This document shows, one piece after another, positions 14,638 through 22,775 of a DNA stretch of 34,256 bases. The position numbers and the translations under genes are program-made. Origin of the DNA: Betaproteobacteria bacterium (GTDB taxonomy: Bacteria > Pseudomonadota > Gammaproteobacteria > Burkholderiales > Usitatibacteraceae); the NCBI GenBank assembly GCA_016791265.1, contig JAEUMY010000015.1, positions 1-34,256 on the forward strand, in the 5' to 3' direction. Position 1 is the first letter of the stretch. Each line of letters opens with the position of its first letter. Below the pieces are notes generated by a model, which saw only the letters and a list, made by a program, of their open reading frames with translations, was not told the origin of the DNA and did not search any database.

Positions 14638-16119
14638 ATGAAGCCAGTACAGGTGTTCCCGCATCCCGCGATGGTGTTCGCAGTCATCCGGGGGGTGCCG
14701 CCCGCCGCGCAGCGCACGTTCCAGTGGATCTTCCGCTGGGGCATTCGGCTCACCGTGTTGGTGCTCATCTGGGCGGCGGTGGTCCAGCCCGCGAGCGCGC
14801 AGCGCATCGCCATCACGCCCGACGGCAAGGTCTTGGCGGGCAATCCGGTCAGCATTGTGTTGAGCGGGTTCGCGCCCGGCGCCGAAGTGACGGTCAAAGC
14901 CGAGCGCCCGGTCACGCCGTGGGGCGCGCCGCCCGACAAGCGCGGACTCTATCGTGCCGAAGCGAAGTTCAAGGCGGACGCGGCCGGGATGGTTGATCTC
15001 GCCACGGCCAAGCCGATATCCGGCACCTACAGGCACGCGGATGTCCGCGGTCTCTTCTGGTCGCAGGCGCCGGTGCCGGGCGACGTGCCCGCCGACTGGA
15101 AGAGCTTGGTGGTGAAATTCTCCGCGTCGGTCGAGGGCAAGCCCCTCGCCGAGGCGGCGCTGGAGCTGATGGCGTCTCTGCCCGAAGTGAAGACCGACAA
15201 GGTCGAAGCATTCCCCGGCGCGGTCTTTGCGAATATTCGCGATGGCAAGAAGCGCCCGGCCATCATCCTGTTGGGGGGGTCGGAGGGCGGCAGCATCGTG
15301 AAATATGGCGCCGCGCCGCTGGCGTCGCACGGTTTCGCCGTGCTGGCGCTGCCGTACTACTCCCCGGCGCAATGGCCGACCATGAAAGCGGAGATTCCCG
15401 AGTTGCCGTCCGCATTCGCCGACATTGCGGTGGAGCGCCTGGATGAGGCGCGCGCATGGCTGCAAAAACGCGCCACCGAGGTGGGTGATGTCGATGCGTC
15501 GCGCATCGCCATCCACGGCACCTCCAAAGGTGCGGAATATGCACTGCTGGCCGGCGTGCATCTCGGCTGGCCCACCGCCATCGTCGCCATCGTGCCCACT
15601 GATGTCGTGTGGGAAGGCTGGGGCCAGGATGCCAAGGGCGCGGTGCTGCCTGGCACGCGCTCGTCATTCGCGTTCAAAGGCAAGCCGCTGCCGTTCGTGC
15701 CGTATCAGGATTTCCAGCAGGAATTCATGGGCTTCCAGACGGGCGAGCCGGTGAAGATTCGCCGTCCGCAGGACAAGGGACGTGCCGCCAACCCCGCTGC
15801 GGCCGTCGCCGCGCGCATTCCGGTGGAGAAAATCAAGGCGCCCGTGCTCGTGCTGGGCGGGCAGGATGATCAGGTGTGGGCGTCAGGGATGATGGCCCAC
15901 AACATCGCGGAGCGACGTGCGGAGGCGAAGCTGGAAACGGTGTCGCTCATCTACACCGACGCTGGTCACTATCTCAGCGGCAACGGTTTCTCGCCGACCA
16001 CCCAGTACGACGCCGGGCCGAGCAAGAGCGGTGGAACGCCGGAAGGCAATGCGCGGGCGCAGGGGGATGCATGGCCCAAGACGATTGCTTTTCTCAAGAG
16101 GACCTTGGGTGCGAAATGA
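14638..16119 (+). CDS. BAAT-type acyl-CoA thioesterase/acyltransferase family hydrolase, exported
   Basis: A 493-aa protein. Residues about 30-54 form a signal peptide or anchor ending in ASAQ. Residues about 60-180 are a beta-sandwich like the N-terminal domain of bile-acid-CoA:amino-acid N-acyltransferases and acyl-CoA thioesterases (SGFAPGAEVTVKAERP, then GTYRHADVRGLFWSQ). The C-terminal alpha/beta-hydrolase has IHGTSKGAEYALLAG with nucleophile Ser296, where mammalian enzymes often use Cys or Ser. The acid is in LGGQDDQVW and the His in DAGHYLS. Export of such an enzyme is unusual because CoA esters are cytosolic; a different ester substrate is possible. An iterated palindrome encodes residues 198-201. 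Its 3' end overlaps the convergent gene by 26 bp. Confidence 0.8.
   Translation: MKPVQVFPHPAMVFAVIRGVPPAAQRTFQWIFRWGIRLTVLVLIWAAVVQPASAQRIAITPDGKVLAGNPVSIVLSGFAPGAEVTVKAERPVTPWGAPPDKRGLYRAEAKFKADAAGMVDLATAKPISGTYRHADVRGLFWSQAPVPGDVPADWKSLVVKFSASVEGKPLAEAALELMASLPEVKTDKVEAFPGAVFANIRDGKKRPAIILLGGSEGGSIVKYGAAPLASHGFAVLALPYYSPAQWPTMKAEIPELPSAFADIAVERLDEARAWLQKRATEVGDVDASRIAIHGTSKGAEYALLAGVHLGWPTAIVAIVPTDVVWEGWGQDAKGAVLPGTRSSFAFKGKPLPFVPYQDFQQEFMGFQTGEPVKIRRPQDKGRAANPAAAVAARIPVEKIKAPVLVLGGQDDQVWASGMMAHNIAERRAEAKLETVSLIYTDAGHYLSGNGFSPTTQYDAGPSKSGGTPEGNARAQGDAWPKTIAFLKRTLGAK
15229..15240. repeat. Iterated palindrome copy 7, GCGAATATTCGC
   Basis: Exact copy in the BAAT-type gene, read Ala-Asn-Ile-Arg (residues 198-201), in the linker just before the hydrolase domain. 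Confidence 0.95.
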
Positions 16120-17713
16120 ATGCGCGAGTCTGAGTGCGAATATTCGCAAGTCGGTGCCGGGACAACAGAGCCAGAAGCGCCAGCATTGCCAGTAAGGAAA
16201 GGGTCGGGTCAACCGGCCCTTTTCCATTCAGCGTGCCGCAGCCGCCACCGCTGCCAGATGACTGTGCAGGTGGGGGCGGGGCGGGAGGCGGGTCGGCCTG
16301 GAGTTTGATCACCGCCATTTGCGGATCCATGATTTCGGCGTCCACAGTTGGCGCGCCGTCCAGGGCACCCGCCACGAAGATGCTGCCGTCATGCGCTAGA
16401 TGAATCGACTTCGGCATGAGGCGCCGGCCGTTTGAGATCAATGCCGTCGAGCCGGTTCCATTCGTCCCAAAAGAGAGATCGTTGCTGCCGTTGGCGTCCA
16501 GTCTGCCGATCACGGGGCGCTGATGATCGAGATCTGTCTGGGTGGTCCTGATCCAGGGGAGGCCAGCGATGAGCAGTTTCCCGTCAGGTTGCAAAGCGAC
16601 TACATCCACACGCGCGACATGCAGCGCCGTGAACCCGGTGATACCGCCGTCTGCGCGCGACGCGAGTGATCCGTTGCTGTTGTATCGACTGATCGTGAAA
16701 TGGGGACGCAACGCGTCCCCCAGCGGTAGCTGGTGCTGGAGGATAAGCTGAAATCCGCCGCCTGGCCGGACCAGCAAAGCCACAATTCTGCTGCTGTAGG
16801 CAGTGAACTCGTTCTCAAGCAGCGTATTGTGTCCCGAGTTGGCAAATGTCGGATCCACGGTGCCGTCAGAATTCATTCGGCTCAAGCAGACGCGATACGA
16901 GAATGCTGTCGCCTGGAAGGGTTCCAAAGTCTGGGCGACAATTGTCTTGCCATCGGGCTGCGTCAGGCTCTTCAGGCTTGTTGCTGTGAGTCCTTGCGTG
17001 CCCGGACAGTTCAGTGCTTGCCTGGAAAGGCCAGGCAGAGCATTTGCATAACTGCCCTGATCTGAGAGCGCGTGAATGACCGCGCGGCGCTGTGGAAAGC
17101 CGTCTGTGCCGCTGATCAGGAAAGTGCCCGAACTGATGCGATGGGCACTGGGAGAATCAAGGCGGACTGCATTGTGGACTGCGGGCATCCAGGTAGGATC
17201 GGACGTTCCGGCACCCAGCAAGCGAGTCACCTGCAGAAGCCCGGCATTCAGATTGCAGATCGAGTTCGCCCCAGGTGACGGAGAGTTGCAAAATGGTCTG
17301 CCAGCGTTGAATACCATCAGTTTTCCGTCTGCCAGCGGCTTGGCTTCGAGATAATCCACTCCGAAAAGTAGCTGATCCTCACGGTTGTAGAAACCCAGCT
17401 CGCCAAACGTGCCGTCCAGCGTGCCGCTTGCTGTAGTACGGGCAACGACAATTGTTGAATGCGCCCGCACACCTGAGATCAGGAGGCGGCCATGGTCGTC
17501 GTCGGTTGCGTGAAGCGCGGTGCCTCTTCCGAATGTGGCCAGTCCGTTGATGCCGAACGCGCCGTCAGGCGTGCCTGCGGATGCGTATGAGTTGCTGGTC
17601 GGCAGAATCCAGATCAATGCGGCTGCAATGATTGAGCTTCTGACCATAGTCGCGTGGGACATGATTGTCATGGAGGATTCAGAAGTTCCATGTCTTCTGG
17701 CGATCCTTCGCAT
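16094..17713 (-). CDS. Delta-60 repeat beta-propeller protein with JDVT-CTERM-like sorting tail
   Basis: Up to 539 aa. After an N-terminal hydrophobic signal (SSIIAAALIWILPTSNSYASA) the protein carries repeats of the delta-60 type, each with G-T-x-D-x-x-F-G-x-x-G: GTPDGAFGINGLATF, GTLDGTFGELGFY, GTVDPTFANSGHN and GSNDLSFGTNG. These build propeller-like surface proteins. The C-terminus is a sorting signal: a Pro-rich stem, SGSGGGCG, VDPTLSLLAMLALLALL and SRHR. The Gly-Cys box, the DPTL, the hydrophobic helix and the basic end resemble JDVT-CTERM. Start codons at 17713, 17671 and 17647 are all possible; none has a good ribosome site. It follows GtrA by 7 bp, and an iterated palindrome sits in its last codons. 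Confidence 0.78.
   Translation of the reverse strand: MRRIARRHGTSESSMTIMSHATMVRSSIIAAALIWILPTSNSYASAGTPDGAFGINGLATFGRGTALHATDDDHGRLLISGVRAHSTIVVARTTASGTLDGTFGELGFYNREDQLLFGVDYLEAKPLADGKLMVFNAGRPFCNSPSPGANSICNLNAGLLQVTRLLGAGTSDPTWMPAVHNAVRLDSPSAHRISSGTFLISGTDGFPQRRAVIHALSDQGSYANALPGLSRQALNCPGTQGLTATSLKSLTQPDGKTIVAQTLEPFQATAFSYRVCLSRMNSDGTVDPTFANSGHNTLLENEFTAYSSRIVALLVRPGGGFQLILQHQLPLGDALRPHFTISRYNSNGSLASRADGGITGFTALHVARVDVVALQPDGKLLIAGLPWIRTTQTDLDHQRPVIGRLDANGSNDLSFGTNGTGSTALISNGRRLMPKSIHLAHDGSIFVAGALDGAPTVDAEIMDPQMAVIKLQADPPPAPPPPAQSSGSGGGCGTLNGKGPVDPTLSLLAMLALLALLSRHRLANIRTQTRAFISHPRSS
16136..16147. repeat. Iterated palindrome copy 8, GCGAATATTCGC
   Basis: Exact copy, extended to TGCGAATATTCGCA. 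It is 17 bp past the BAAT-type stop and inside the convergent delta-60 gene, read Ala-Asn-Ile-Arg just after the SRHR end of the sorting tail. Confidence 0.95.
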
Positions 17714-17720
17714 TCGACAT

Positions 17721-18125
17721 TCAGCGAAACACCCACAGCCGGTAGGCGAGGTAATTCGCGAAAGTCATGAGGACGGTCGTGGTCACTTGTCCCCACCAGA
17801 CTGCCATGCCGGCGTTCATGAGTGCAGTGAGCAACAGCGAATTCATCACACCCTGCGCAGCAAGCGCCAAGAGAAACTTCGGAATCGTCACCTTCACTGA
17901 ACCCGTTGGCTCGAATACGTGGTAGTGGGCGGTAAGGAAACGGGTCAGTGCGCCCGCGCAGAATCCGATGCTGCTGGCCACGACGGGCGTGAAGCCACCC
18001 TTGAGCAGCAGCGCCATCAGGGCGTAGTGCATGGCGACTGCCAGCACACCCGTCGCAACATGCAGCACAAAGCGCTTTGCCCAGTCCATGAGCACGGGAT
18101 TGAGGCCGAAGGTGCGTTCAGTCAT
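17721..18125 (-). CDS. GtrA family membrane protein
   Basis: A 134-aa membrane protein with four hydrophobic helices: FVLHVATGVLAVAMHYALMALLL, VVASSIGFCAGALTRFLTAHY, FLLALAAQGVMNSLLLTALM and TTTVLMTFANYLAYRLWVF. The terminal NYLxxRxWVF is the GtrA signature. GtrA proteins are thought to move polyprenyl-phosphate-linked sugars across the inner membrane. I start at the ATG at 18125, because it overlaps the stop of the preceding glycosyltransferase gene (ATGACTGA), a typical coupling arrangement; ATG 18161 would add 12 residues. With the GT2 and GT-C genes it makes a standard make-flip-transfer glycosylation set. Confidence 0.9.
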   Translation of the reverse strand: MTERTFGLNPVLMDWAKRFVLHVATGVLAVAMHYALMALLLKGGFTPVVASSIGFCAGALTRFLTAHYHVFEPTGSVKVTIPKFLLALAAQGVMNSLLLTALMNAGMAVWWGQVTTTVLMTFANYLAYRLWVFR

Positions 18126-18882
18126 GTCCCAATCTCCGTGCTGGCGTACTGAGACTTCCATCGACGCGCAGGCCCATGCGCCACAGCAAGCCCATCACGC
18201 TGACACGAACAACGCCGAGCCCATAGGCGACAGAGCGGCTGAAGTTGATGGAACTGGCATCATCGAAATACTTCGTCGGCACGGTGATCTCCCCCAACCG
18301 CCATTCGTTCAGGATGATTTGCGCCAGCATTTCATTGTCGAACACGAAGTCGTCCGAACACGCGCGCCAGTCAAGTCTCTCCAGCAGCTCTCGCGAAAAG
18401 GCGCGATAGCCGGTGTGGTACTCGGAGAGCTTGGCGCCGAGGCACAAATTTTCGAAAAGCGTCAGTGCGCGGTTGGCGATGTACTTCCAGAGTGGCATGC
18501 CTCCCGCGCGCGCCTTGCCGCCTAGAATTCGCGAGCCGATGACGGCGTCATAGACGCCCGACTCGATCATGGCCGCCATCGCCGTGACGAGACGCGGCTC
18601 GTACTGGTAGTCCGGATGCACCATCACGACAATGTCCGCCTTCGACTTCAGTGCTTCGGTGTAGCAGGTCTTCTGGTTGCCGCCGTAGCCTCGATTTTCG
18701 GGATGCACGATGACCTGGATTCCCAAGGTGCGTGCCAGGCTGGCGGTCTCGTCCGGGCTTGCGTCGTCGACCAGAAGGCCATAGTCCACGATTTGGTGGG
18801 GCAGGGCGCGCCAAGTCATCTCTAGTGTCTTCGCGGCCCGGTAGGCCGGCATCACCACCATGACGGTTTTGTTGTTGATCAT
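18118..18882 (-). CDS. GT2 family glycosyltransferase, polyprenyl-phosphate sugar synthase type
   Basis: A 254-aa GT-A enzyme of the dolichol-phosphate mannose/glucose synthase type. MVVMPAYRAAKTLE and LLVDDASPDETASLA form the nucleotide-sugar site, VMVHPDYQYEP is the metal-binding region, and GSRILGG and TGYRAFSRELLE are acceptor-loop motifs. It lacks the C-terminal membrane helices of some relatives, so it is probably peripheral. The ATG at 18882 overlaps the stop of the GT-C gene (ATGA), showing translational coupling; a longer reading from 18921 is less likely. It should load a sugar on undecaprenyl phosphate for flipping by GtrA and transfer by the GT-C enzyme. The sugar is unknown. Confidence 0.92.
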   Translation of the reverse strand: MINNKTVMVVMPAYRAAKTLEMTWRALPHQIVDYGLLVDDASPDETASLARTLGIQVIVHPENRGYGGNQKTCYTEALKSKADIVVMVHPDYQYEPRLVTAMAAMIESGVYDAVIGSRILGGKARAGGMPLWKYIANRALTLFENLCLGAKLSEYHTGYRAFSRELLERLDWRACSDDFVFDNEMLAQIILNEWRLGEITVPTKYFDDASSINFSRSVAYGLGVVRVSVMGLLWRMGLRVDGSLSTPARRLGHD

Positions 18883-20570
18883 CGTGCGGTCACGCGTTGT
18901 TTGATGGTTGAGAAATTCCAAAGCATGAGGTGGGCATCTTCATGGTCCGGAGGGCCGAAGCGCTGCCGCACCCACACTTCGCAATGAGGAAGGCGGGGCA
19001 GCAGCTCGGCATTGGCGTGCGCCAGATAGTACGCGACATGTGTCACCCCTTTGCGCTCCATGTCCGCGATGGAATTGAGGTGAACAGCGTTGCGAAGTTT
19101 GAAGACGCTGCCATCTGGCACCTCGCCGTGACGGGTTTTTTCGCAACTCCCCCAGAGGAAAGCGGGGATCACGCGCTGTCCGCTCCACTCCTCCCAGACC
19201 GGACCAAAAGGGGCGAACGTCGCCCAGTAGGTTGGCGCCACGGCAATGAGTGCGCTCCCGCTGCGCAGGTCGCCGAGCGCCTTCCAATGAGGCGAATTCG
19301 GCACTTTGGGCAATTCACGGCGCATGCTGTTCGCGCCGACACGGTAGTCACCGGCGAAGTAGTAGTGATGGGTATAGGAATTTGGCCGACGCAACCATTC
19401 TGGAATGGGAGAGGTTGGCCACCACAATGCAGCGGCGGTGCCAAGCAGCGTCAACTGCAGTCCGAGCCGCGGCAGGCGGGATGGGGACTTTGGAACCAGG
19501 CGATCAAAGACCGCGACGGCCCCTGCGGCCACTGCAAGGAGAAAGAGGGGCAGCGCTGGCAACAGGTAGCGGGCCAACGCCAGCGGCTCGTGAGACCACC
19601 ATGGCTTGGAAATCACGATCGCCCCAGCCGTGAGCGCGATGCCGCAAAGCAGCCAGCAGATCATGAGGCCCGCGCGCAGGACCGTTCGCAGGCCGCACAG
19701 CGCGAGAATCGACGCGATCACCACCACCACTTCGGAGCTTGAGCCAGTCCAGAAGTGAAGCAGACCAAACCAGGTTCCAAGATTGGGTTGATCGATTCCG
19801 GCCTTATTCGCGATTGCGCCGAAGTCACTGAGCAACGGCGGAAGAACGGCCAGGGCCATGGCAAGACCCGTCCAAAGCGTGACCCGCAGCAGAGCGCGCC
19901 AATACAAAGGTGGCTCGTTTTGCGGCCATCGGGACAGTACTGTCGACGCGAGCACTCGGTGAACCCAGAACACGACAAGCGGCGCGACCAGAAGCGGCCC
20001 GGTGATGGCGTGCGCCCAGATCACCAGTCCGGACAGAACCGAGTAGGCCGCGGTCCAACCGAGTTGCAAGTCCGAGCCACGAACCGCGCGAAAGAGGCAG
20101 TACAGTGCCGCATAGGCGCCTAGCAAGGTTGGGGCGTAAGTGCGTGCCAGCCGCGAATAGTCGATCAACATCGGAGACAGTGCGAGCAGCAGCGCGAACA
20201 ACCACAGAACGCGTACCGGAAACTGACGGCGGAAGAACCAGGGCAAGAGCAGGACCGTCAAGAACCCGCTCACGAGCATGGGCAACCGCATGCGCAGCTC
20301 GCTCACGCCGCCCATCAAGGACAAAAGCTTGTAGTAGAGCACCACGGGAATGCCGTAGTCGGCAAAGCCGTAGGTCAGCATCACCTTGATCATGGGGTAG
20401 TAGGTGAGCTGATGCACGGCGTGCCACTCGTCGCCGTCAAGTGTCTGGTAACGCAACTGGTCCAGACGCAACCATGCGGCGATCACAGCCACCAGCACGA
20501 ACAACCCAACGATGACCAGAAGCCGAACGTCAACGGTCAAGTTGGATCGGTACTTGCGAAAGACGAGCAT
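18879..20570 (-). CDS. GT-C type membrane glycosyltransferase (ArnT/PMT-like)
   Basis: A 563-aa polytopic protein. The first helix (LLVIVGLFVLVAVIAAWLRL) is followed by QTLDGDEWHAVHQ, where the Asp-Gly-Asp-Glu acidic motif in the first outer loop is the catalytic hallmark of GT-C enzymes such as ArnT and protein mannosyltransferases. About ten more helices follow, up to about residue 385, then a soluble periplasmic C-terminal domain of about 170 residues. The family moves a sugar from a polyprenyl phosphate donor onto a lipid or protein acceptor in the periplasm. It is the first gene of an operon with GT2, GtrA and the delta-60 protein. A possible acceptor is that last protein, but this is inference from adjacency. 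Confidence 0.88.
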   Translation of the reverse strand: MLVFRKYRSNLTVDVRLLVIVGLFVLVAVIAAWLRLDQLRYQTLDGDEWHAVHQLTYYPMIKVMLTYGFADYGIPVVLYYKLLSLMGGVSELRMRLPMLVSGFLTVLLLPWFFRRQFPVRVLWLFALLLALSPMLIDYSRLARTYAPTLLGAYAALYCLFRAVRGSDLQLGWTAAYSVLSGLVIWAHAITGPLLVAPLVVFWVHRVLASTVLSRWPQNEPPLYWRALLRVTLWTGLAMALAVLPPLLSDFGAIANKAGIDQPNLGTWFGLLHFWTGSSSEVVVVIASILALCGLRTVLRAGLMICWLLCGIALTAGAIVISKPWWSHEPLALARYLLPALPLFLLAVAAGAVAVFDRLVPKSPSRLPRLGLQLTLLGTAAALWWPTSPIPEWLRRPNSYTHHYYFAGDYRVGANSMRRELPKVPNSPHWKALGDLRSGSALIAVAPTYWATFAPFGPVWEEWSGQRVIPAFLWGSCEKTRHGEVPDGSVFKLRNAVHLNSIADMERKGVTHVAYYLAHANAELLPRLPHCEVWVRQRFGPPDHEDAHLMLWNFSTIKQRVTAR

Positions 20571-20777
20571 TGGCGAGGAGTTCTTTTTTCTGACTTCAGT
20601 GTGGCGCGAGCGAAATGATCGCTGGCATCGGGCGCCAGACTACGGATGGCCATTCCGCAAATCAAGAGGGAAAGGCCGATCTCTCAAAAATAAGTGGGCA
20701 TTGTCGCCAAGTCCCGACGGATTTCAGGCGAACTCTCGCAATCGATTGCCGAAGGCGGGATGTCCGCTCAGTGCGCG

Positions 20778-22265
20778 TTAGACGCCGGAATCGACCTTGT
20801 TCAACTTGCGAAATAGCGCGGCGACAGGCTTCGCCGCCTTGCGTTTTTCGGGCGCCGGGGCGGCGGTTGCGGCCGGCTCGGCCTTCGCGGCTTGAGGTTC
20901 GTACGGCTTGGTGAAATCGAAACTCGGATCCGGCTTGGGGAAATGCGGCGCGTCGATGCGGGGCGGCTTGCGCGCATGAGGGCGCGCCTCGTCGCGGCTT
21001 GCGCGATGACCCGATCGTCCACGTTCTTCTCCCGCGCCGCCACGATCTTCGCTGCGTCCTTCACCGCGCCCTTCGCCGCGGCCGTCAGCGCGACTCGACG
21101 AGCGTTCGCCGCGACCACGACTTTTCTTCACCTCGTCCGGTATGCCGATGCGCGGAATCGCGCGCTTGAGCAGCTTTTCGATTCGAGCGAGATACTCCAT
21201 CTCGTCTCCGCTCACCAGCGAGATCGCCTCACCCGGCGTGCCGGCGCGGCCCGTGCGGCCGATGCGGTGGACATAGTCTTCCGGCGTGTTGGGAATTTCG
21301 TAGTTGATGACGAAGGGCAACTGGTCGATGTCGATGCCGCGCGCGGCCACGTCGGTGGCGACCAGAATCTTGATGTCGCCCTTCTTGAAGTCGTCCAGCG
21401 CCTTGGTGCGTTCGCTTTGCGTACGGTCGCTGTGGATGGCCGCGGCGGCGAAGCCGTTTCGCACCAGCGCGCGCGCCAAGCGGTCGGTGTCGCGCTTCAT
21501 GCGCGCGAACACCAGCACCTGCTCCATGTTGCGTGACTTCACGAGGTGCTCAAGCAGCGGCTGCTTCTGATCACCTGGCACTTCGTACACCTGGTGGGTC
21601 ACGAGTTCGGCCGGCGCATTGCGCCGCGCCACTTCGATCATCACCGGGTCGCGCAGGAATTCGCGCGCCAGCTTTTTGATGTCGTCGGAGAACGTGGCCG
21701 AGAACAGCAGGTTCTGCCGCGTCGCTGGCAGCACCGAGAGGATGCGTTTCAGGTCGGGCAGGAACCCCATGTCCAGCATGCGGTCGGCCTCATCCAGCAC
21801 GAGAAACTGCACCTGCGACAGATTGATGCTTTTGCCTTGCAGATGGTCGAGCAACCGGCCTGGCGTGGCGACCACGATCTCGATGCCACCTTGCAGCGCC
21901 TTGATCTGCGGCTTGATGTCCACGCCGCCATAGACCACGACGGCGCGAAGCGGCAGGTATTTGGAATAGGTCTTGACCGATTCCTCGACCTGGGCGGCGA
22001 GTTCGCGGGTCGGCGTCAGCACGAGCGCGCGGACTGGGTGCCGCGCAGGCGACGTGCTGGTGTTGGCATGTGGCGCCAGCATCTGCAGCAGTGGCAACGT
22101 GAAACTCGCGGTCTTGCCCGTGCCGGTCTGGGCGCAGCCCATGATGTCGCGCCGCTCCAGCGCGACGGGGATGGCCTTGGCCTGGATGGGGGTGGGCTCG
22201 GTGTAGCCGGATTCCTCCACGGCGCGGAGGAGCTCGGGTAGCAGATTGAGCGAGGCGAAGCTCAT
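20778..22265 (-). CDS. rhlE: DEAD-box ATP-dependent RNA helicase RhlE
   Basis: A 495-aa helicase. Motifs in order: the Q-motif region ([13 protein letters not shown]), Walker A AQTGTGKT (45-52), [17 protein letters not shown], the DEAD box in [34 protein letters not shown] and [10 protein letters not shown]. The C-terminal 120 residues are Arg/Lys/Gly-rich ([20 protein letters not shown]), an RNA-binding tail of RhlE proteins, ending in a [16 protein letters not shown] tail. It remodels RNA in ribosome assembly and RNA decay. The ATG at 22265 is the natural start. It is divergent from a small unknown gene 140 bp away. Confidence 0.95.
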   Translation of the reverse strand: MSFASLNLLPELLRAVEESGYTEPTPIQAKAIPVALERRDIMGCAQTGTGKTASFTLPLLQMLAPHANTSTSPARHPVRALVLTPTRELAAQVEESVKTYSKYLPLRAVVVYGGVDIKPQIKALQGGIEIVVATPGRLLDHLQGKSINLSQVQFLVLDEADRMLDMGFLPDLKRILSVLPATRQNLLFSATFSDDIKKLAREFLRDPVMIEVARRNAPAELVTHQVYEVPGDQKQPLLEHLVKSRNMEQVLVFARMKRDTDRLARALVRNGFAAAAIHSDRTQSERTKALDDFKKGDIKILVATDVAARGIDIDQLPFVINYEIPNTPEDYVHRIGRTGRAGTPGEAISLVSGDEMEYLARIEKLLKRAIPRIGIPDEVKKSRGRGERSSSRADGRGEGRGEGRSEDRGGAGEERGRSGHRASRDEARPHARKPPRIDAPHFPKPDPSFDFTKPYEPQAAKAEPAATAAPAPEKRKAAKPVAALFRKLNKVDSGV

Positions 22266-22405
22266 CGGATGGCGCCTCTGTGAGTGACCGTATGGTTGTG
22301 CATGGCAGCATTTTACCGTGTTCGCGCCGTTTCCCCGGTGCCATCGACCGATGGACCGGAAGCGGCGGTAACATAGCCATCATCCGTCCACCACACAGGT
22401 GTCCC

Positions 22406-22747
22406 ATGTCCCTCACCATCGAACAGCTCGCTGAACTCATGGCCGGCATCGTCCGCGCCCAGCAGGCCATCATCGACGCCGCCGAGAGCCAGGAGCCCGG
22501 CTTCAAGAATACGCATCTGCTGCCCAAGCTCACGACGGCGTCGAATCCGCGGCTTGCCACCGCGCGGCTCATCGATTTGCCCTCGCGCCTGCTGCTGCGT
22601 TCGCAAGGGCGCGTGCCAATGGATGCGGCGGCGATTGCGCGCGACCTCACCGTGGCGCTCGGTGGCGCGGCGCCTGCTGCGACCGCCGCGCCAACGCCCC
22701 AGCCCACCGCAGAGTCGGATACTGAGCTGGATTTCTTCAAGTCCTAG
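22406..22747 (+). CDS. Small conserved-looking protein of unknown function
   Basis: 113 aa, cytosolic. The sequence starts with a helical segment (LTIEQLAELMAGIVRAQQAIIDAAESQEPGF), continues with a basic middle part (RLATARLIDLPSRLLLRSQGR), and ends in a Pro/Thr/Ala linker and DTELDFFKS. I do not recognise a family. AGGTG at about 22398-22402 supports the ATG at 22406, and codon use is typical of the neighbours, so I believe it is real. It is divergent from rhlE and convergent with the SbtA-family gene, with a palindrome copy in the 28-bp gap. Confidence 0.6.
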   Translation: MSLTIEQLAELMAGIVRAQQAIIDAAESQEPGFKNTHLLPKLTTASNPRLATARLIDLPSRLLLRSQGRVPMDAAAIARDLTVALGGAAPAATAAPTPQPTAESDTELDFFKS

Positions 22748-22758
22748 TTCTGACGATT

Positions 22759-22770
22759 GCGAATATTCGC
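22759..22770. repeat. Iterated palindrome copy 9, GCGAATATTCGC
   Basis: Exact copy, extended to TGCGAATATTCGCA, placed centrally in the 28-bp gap between two convergent genes. With no loop it is a poor terminator, but the position is notable. Confidence 0.95.
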
Positions 22771-22775
22771 AACAC

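Noticed and set aside
16120..16403. Short plus-strand frames after the BAAT-type gene
   Set aside because: They are antisense to the delta-60 sorting tail and lack start signals.
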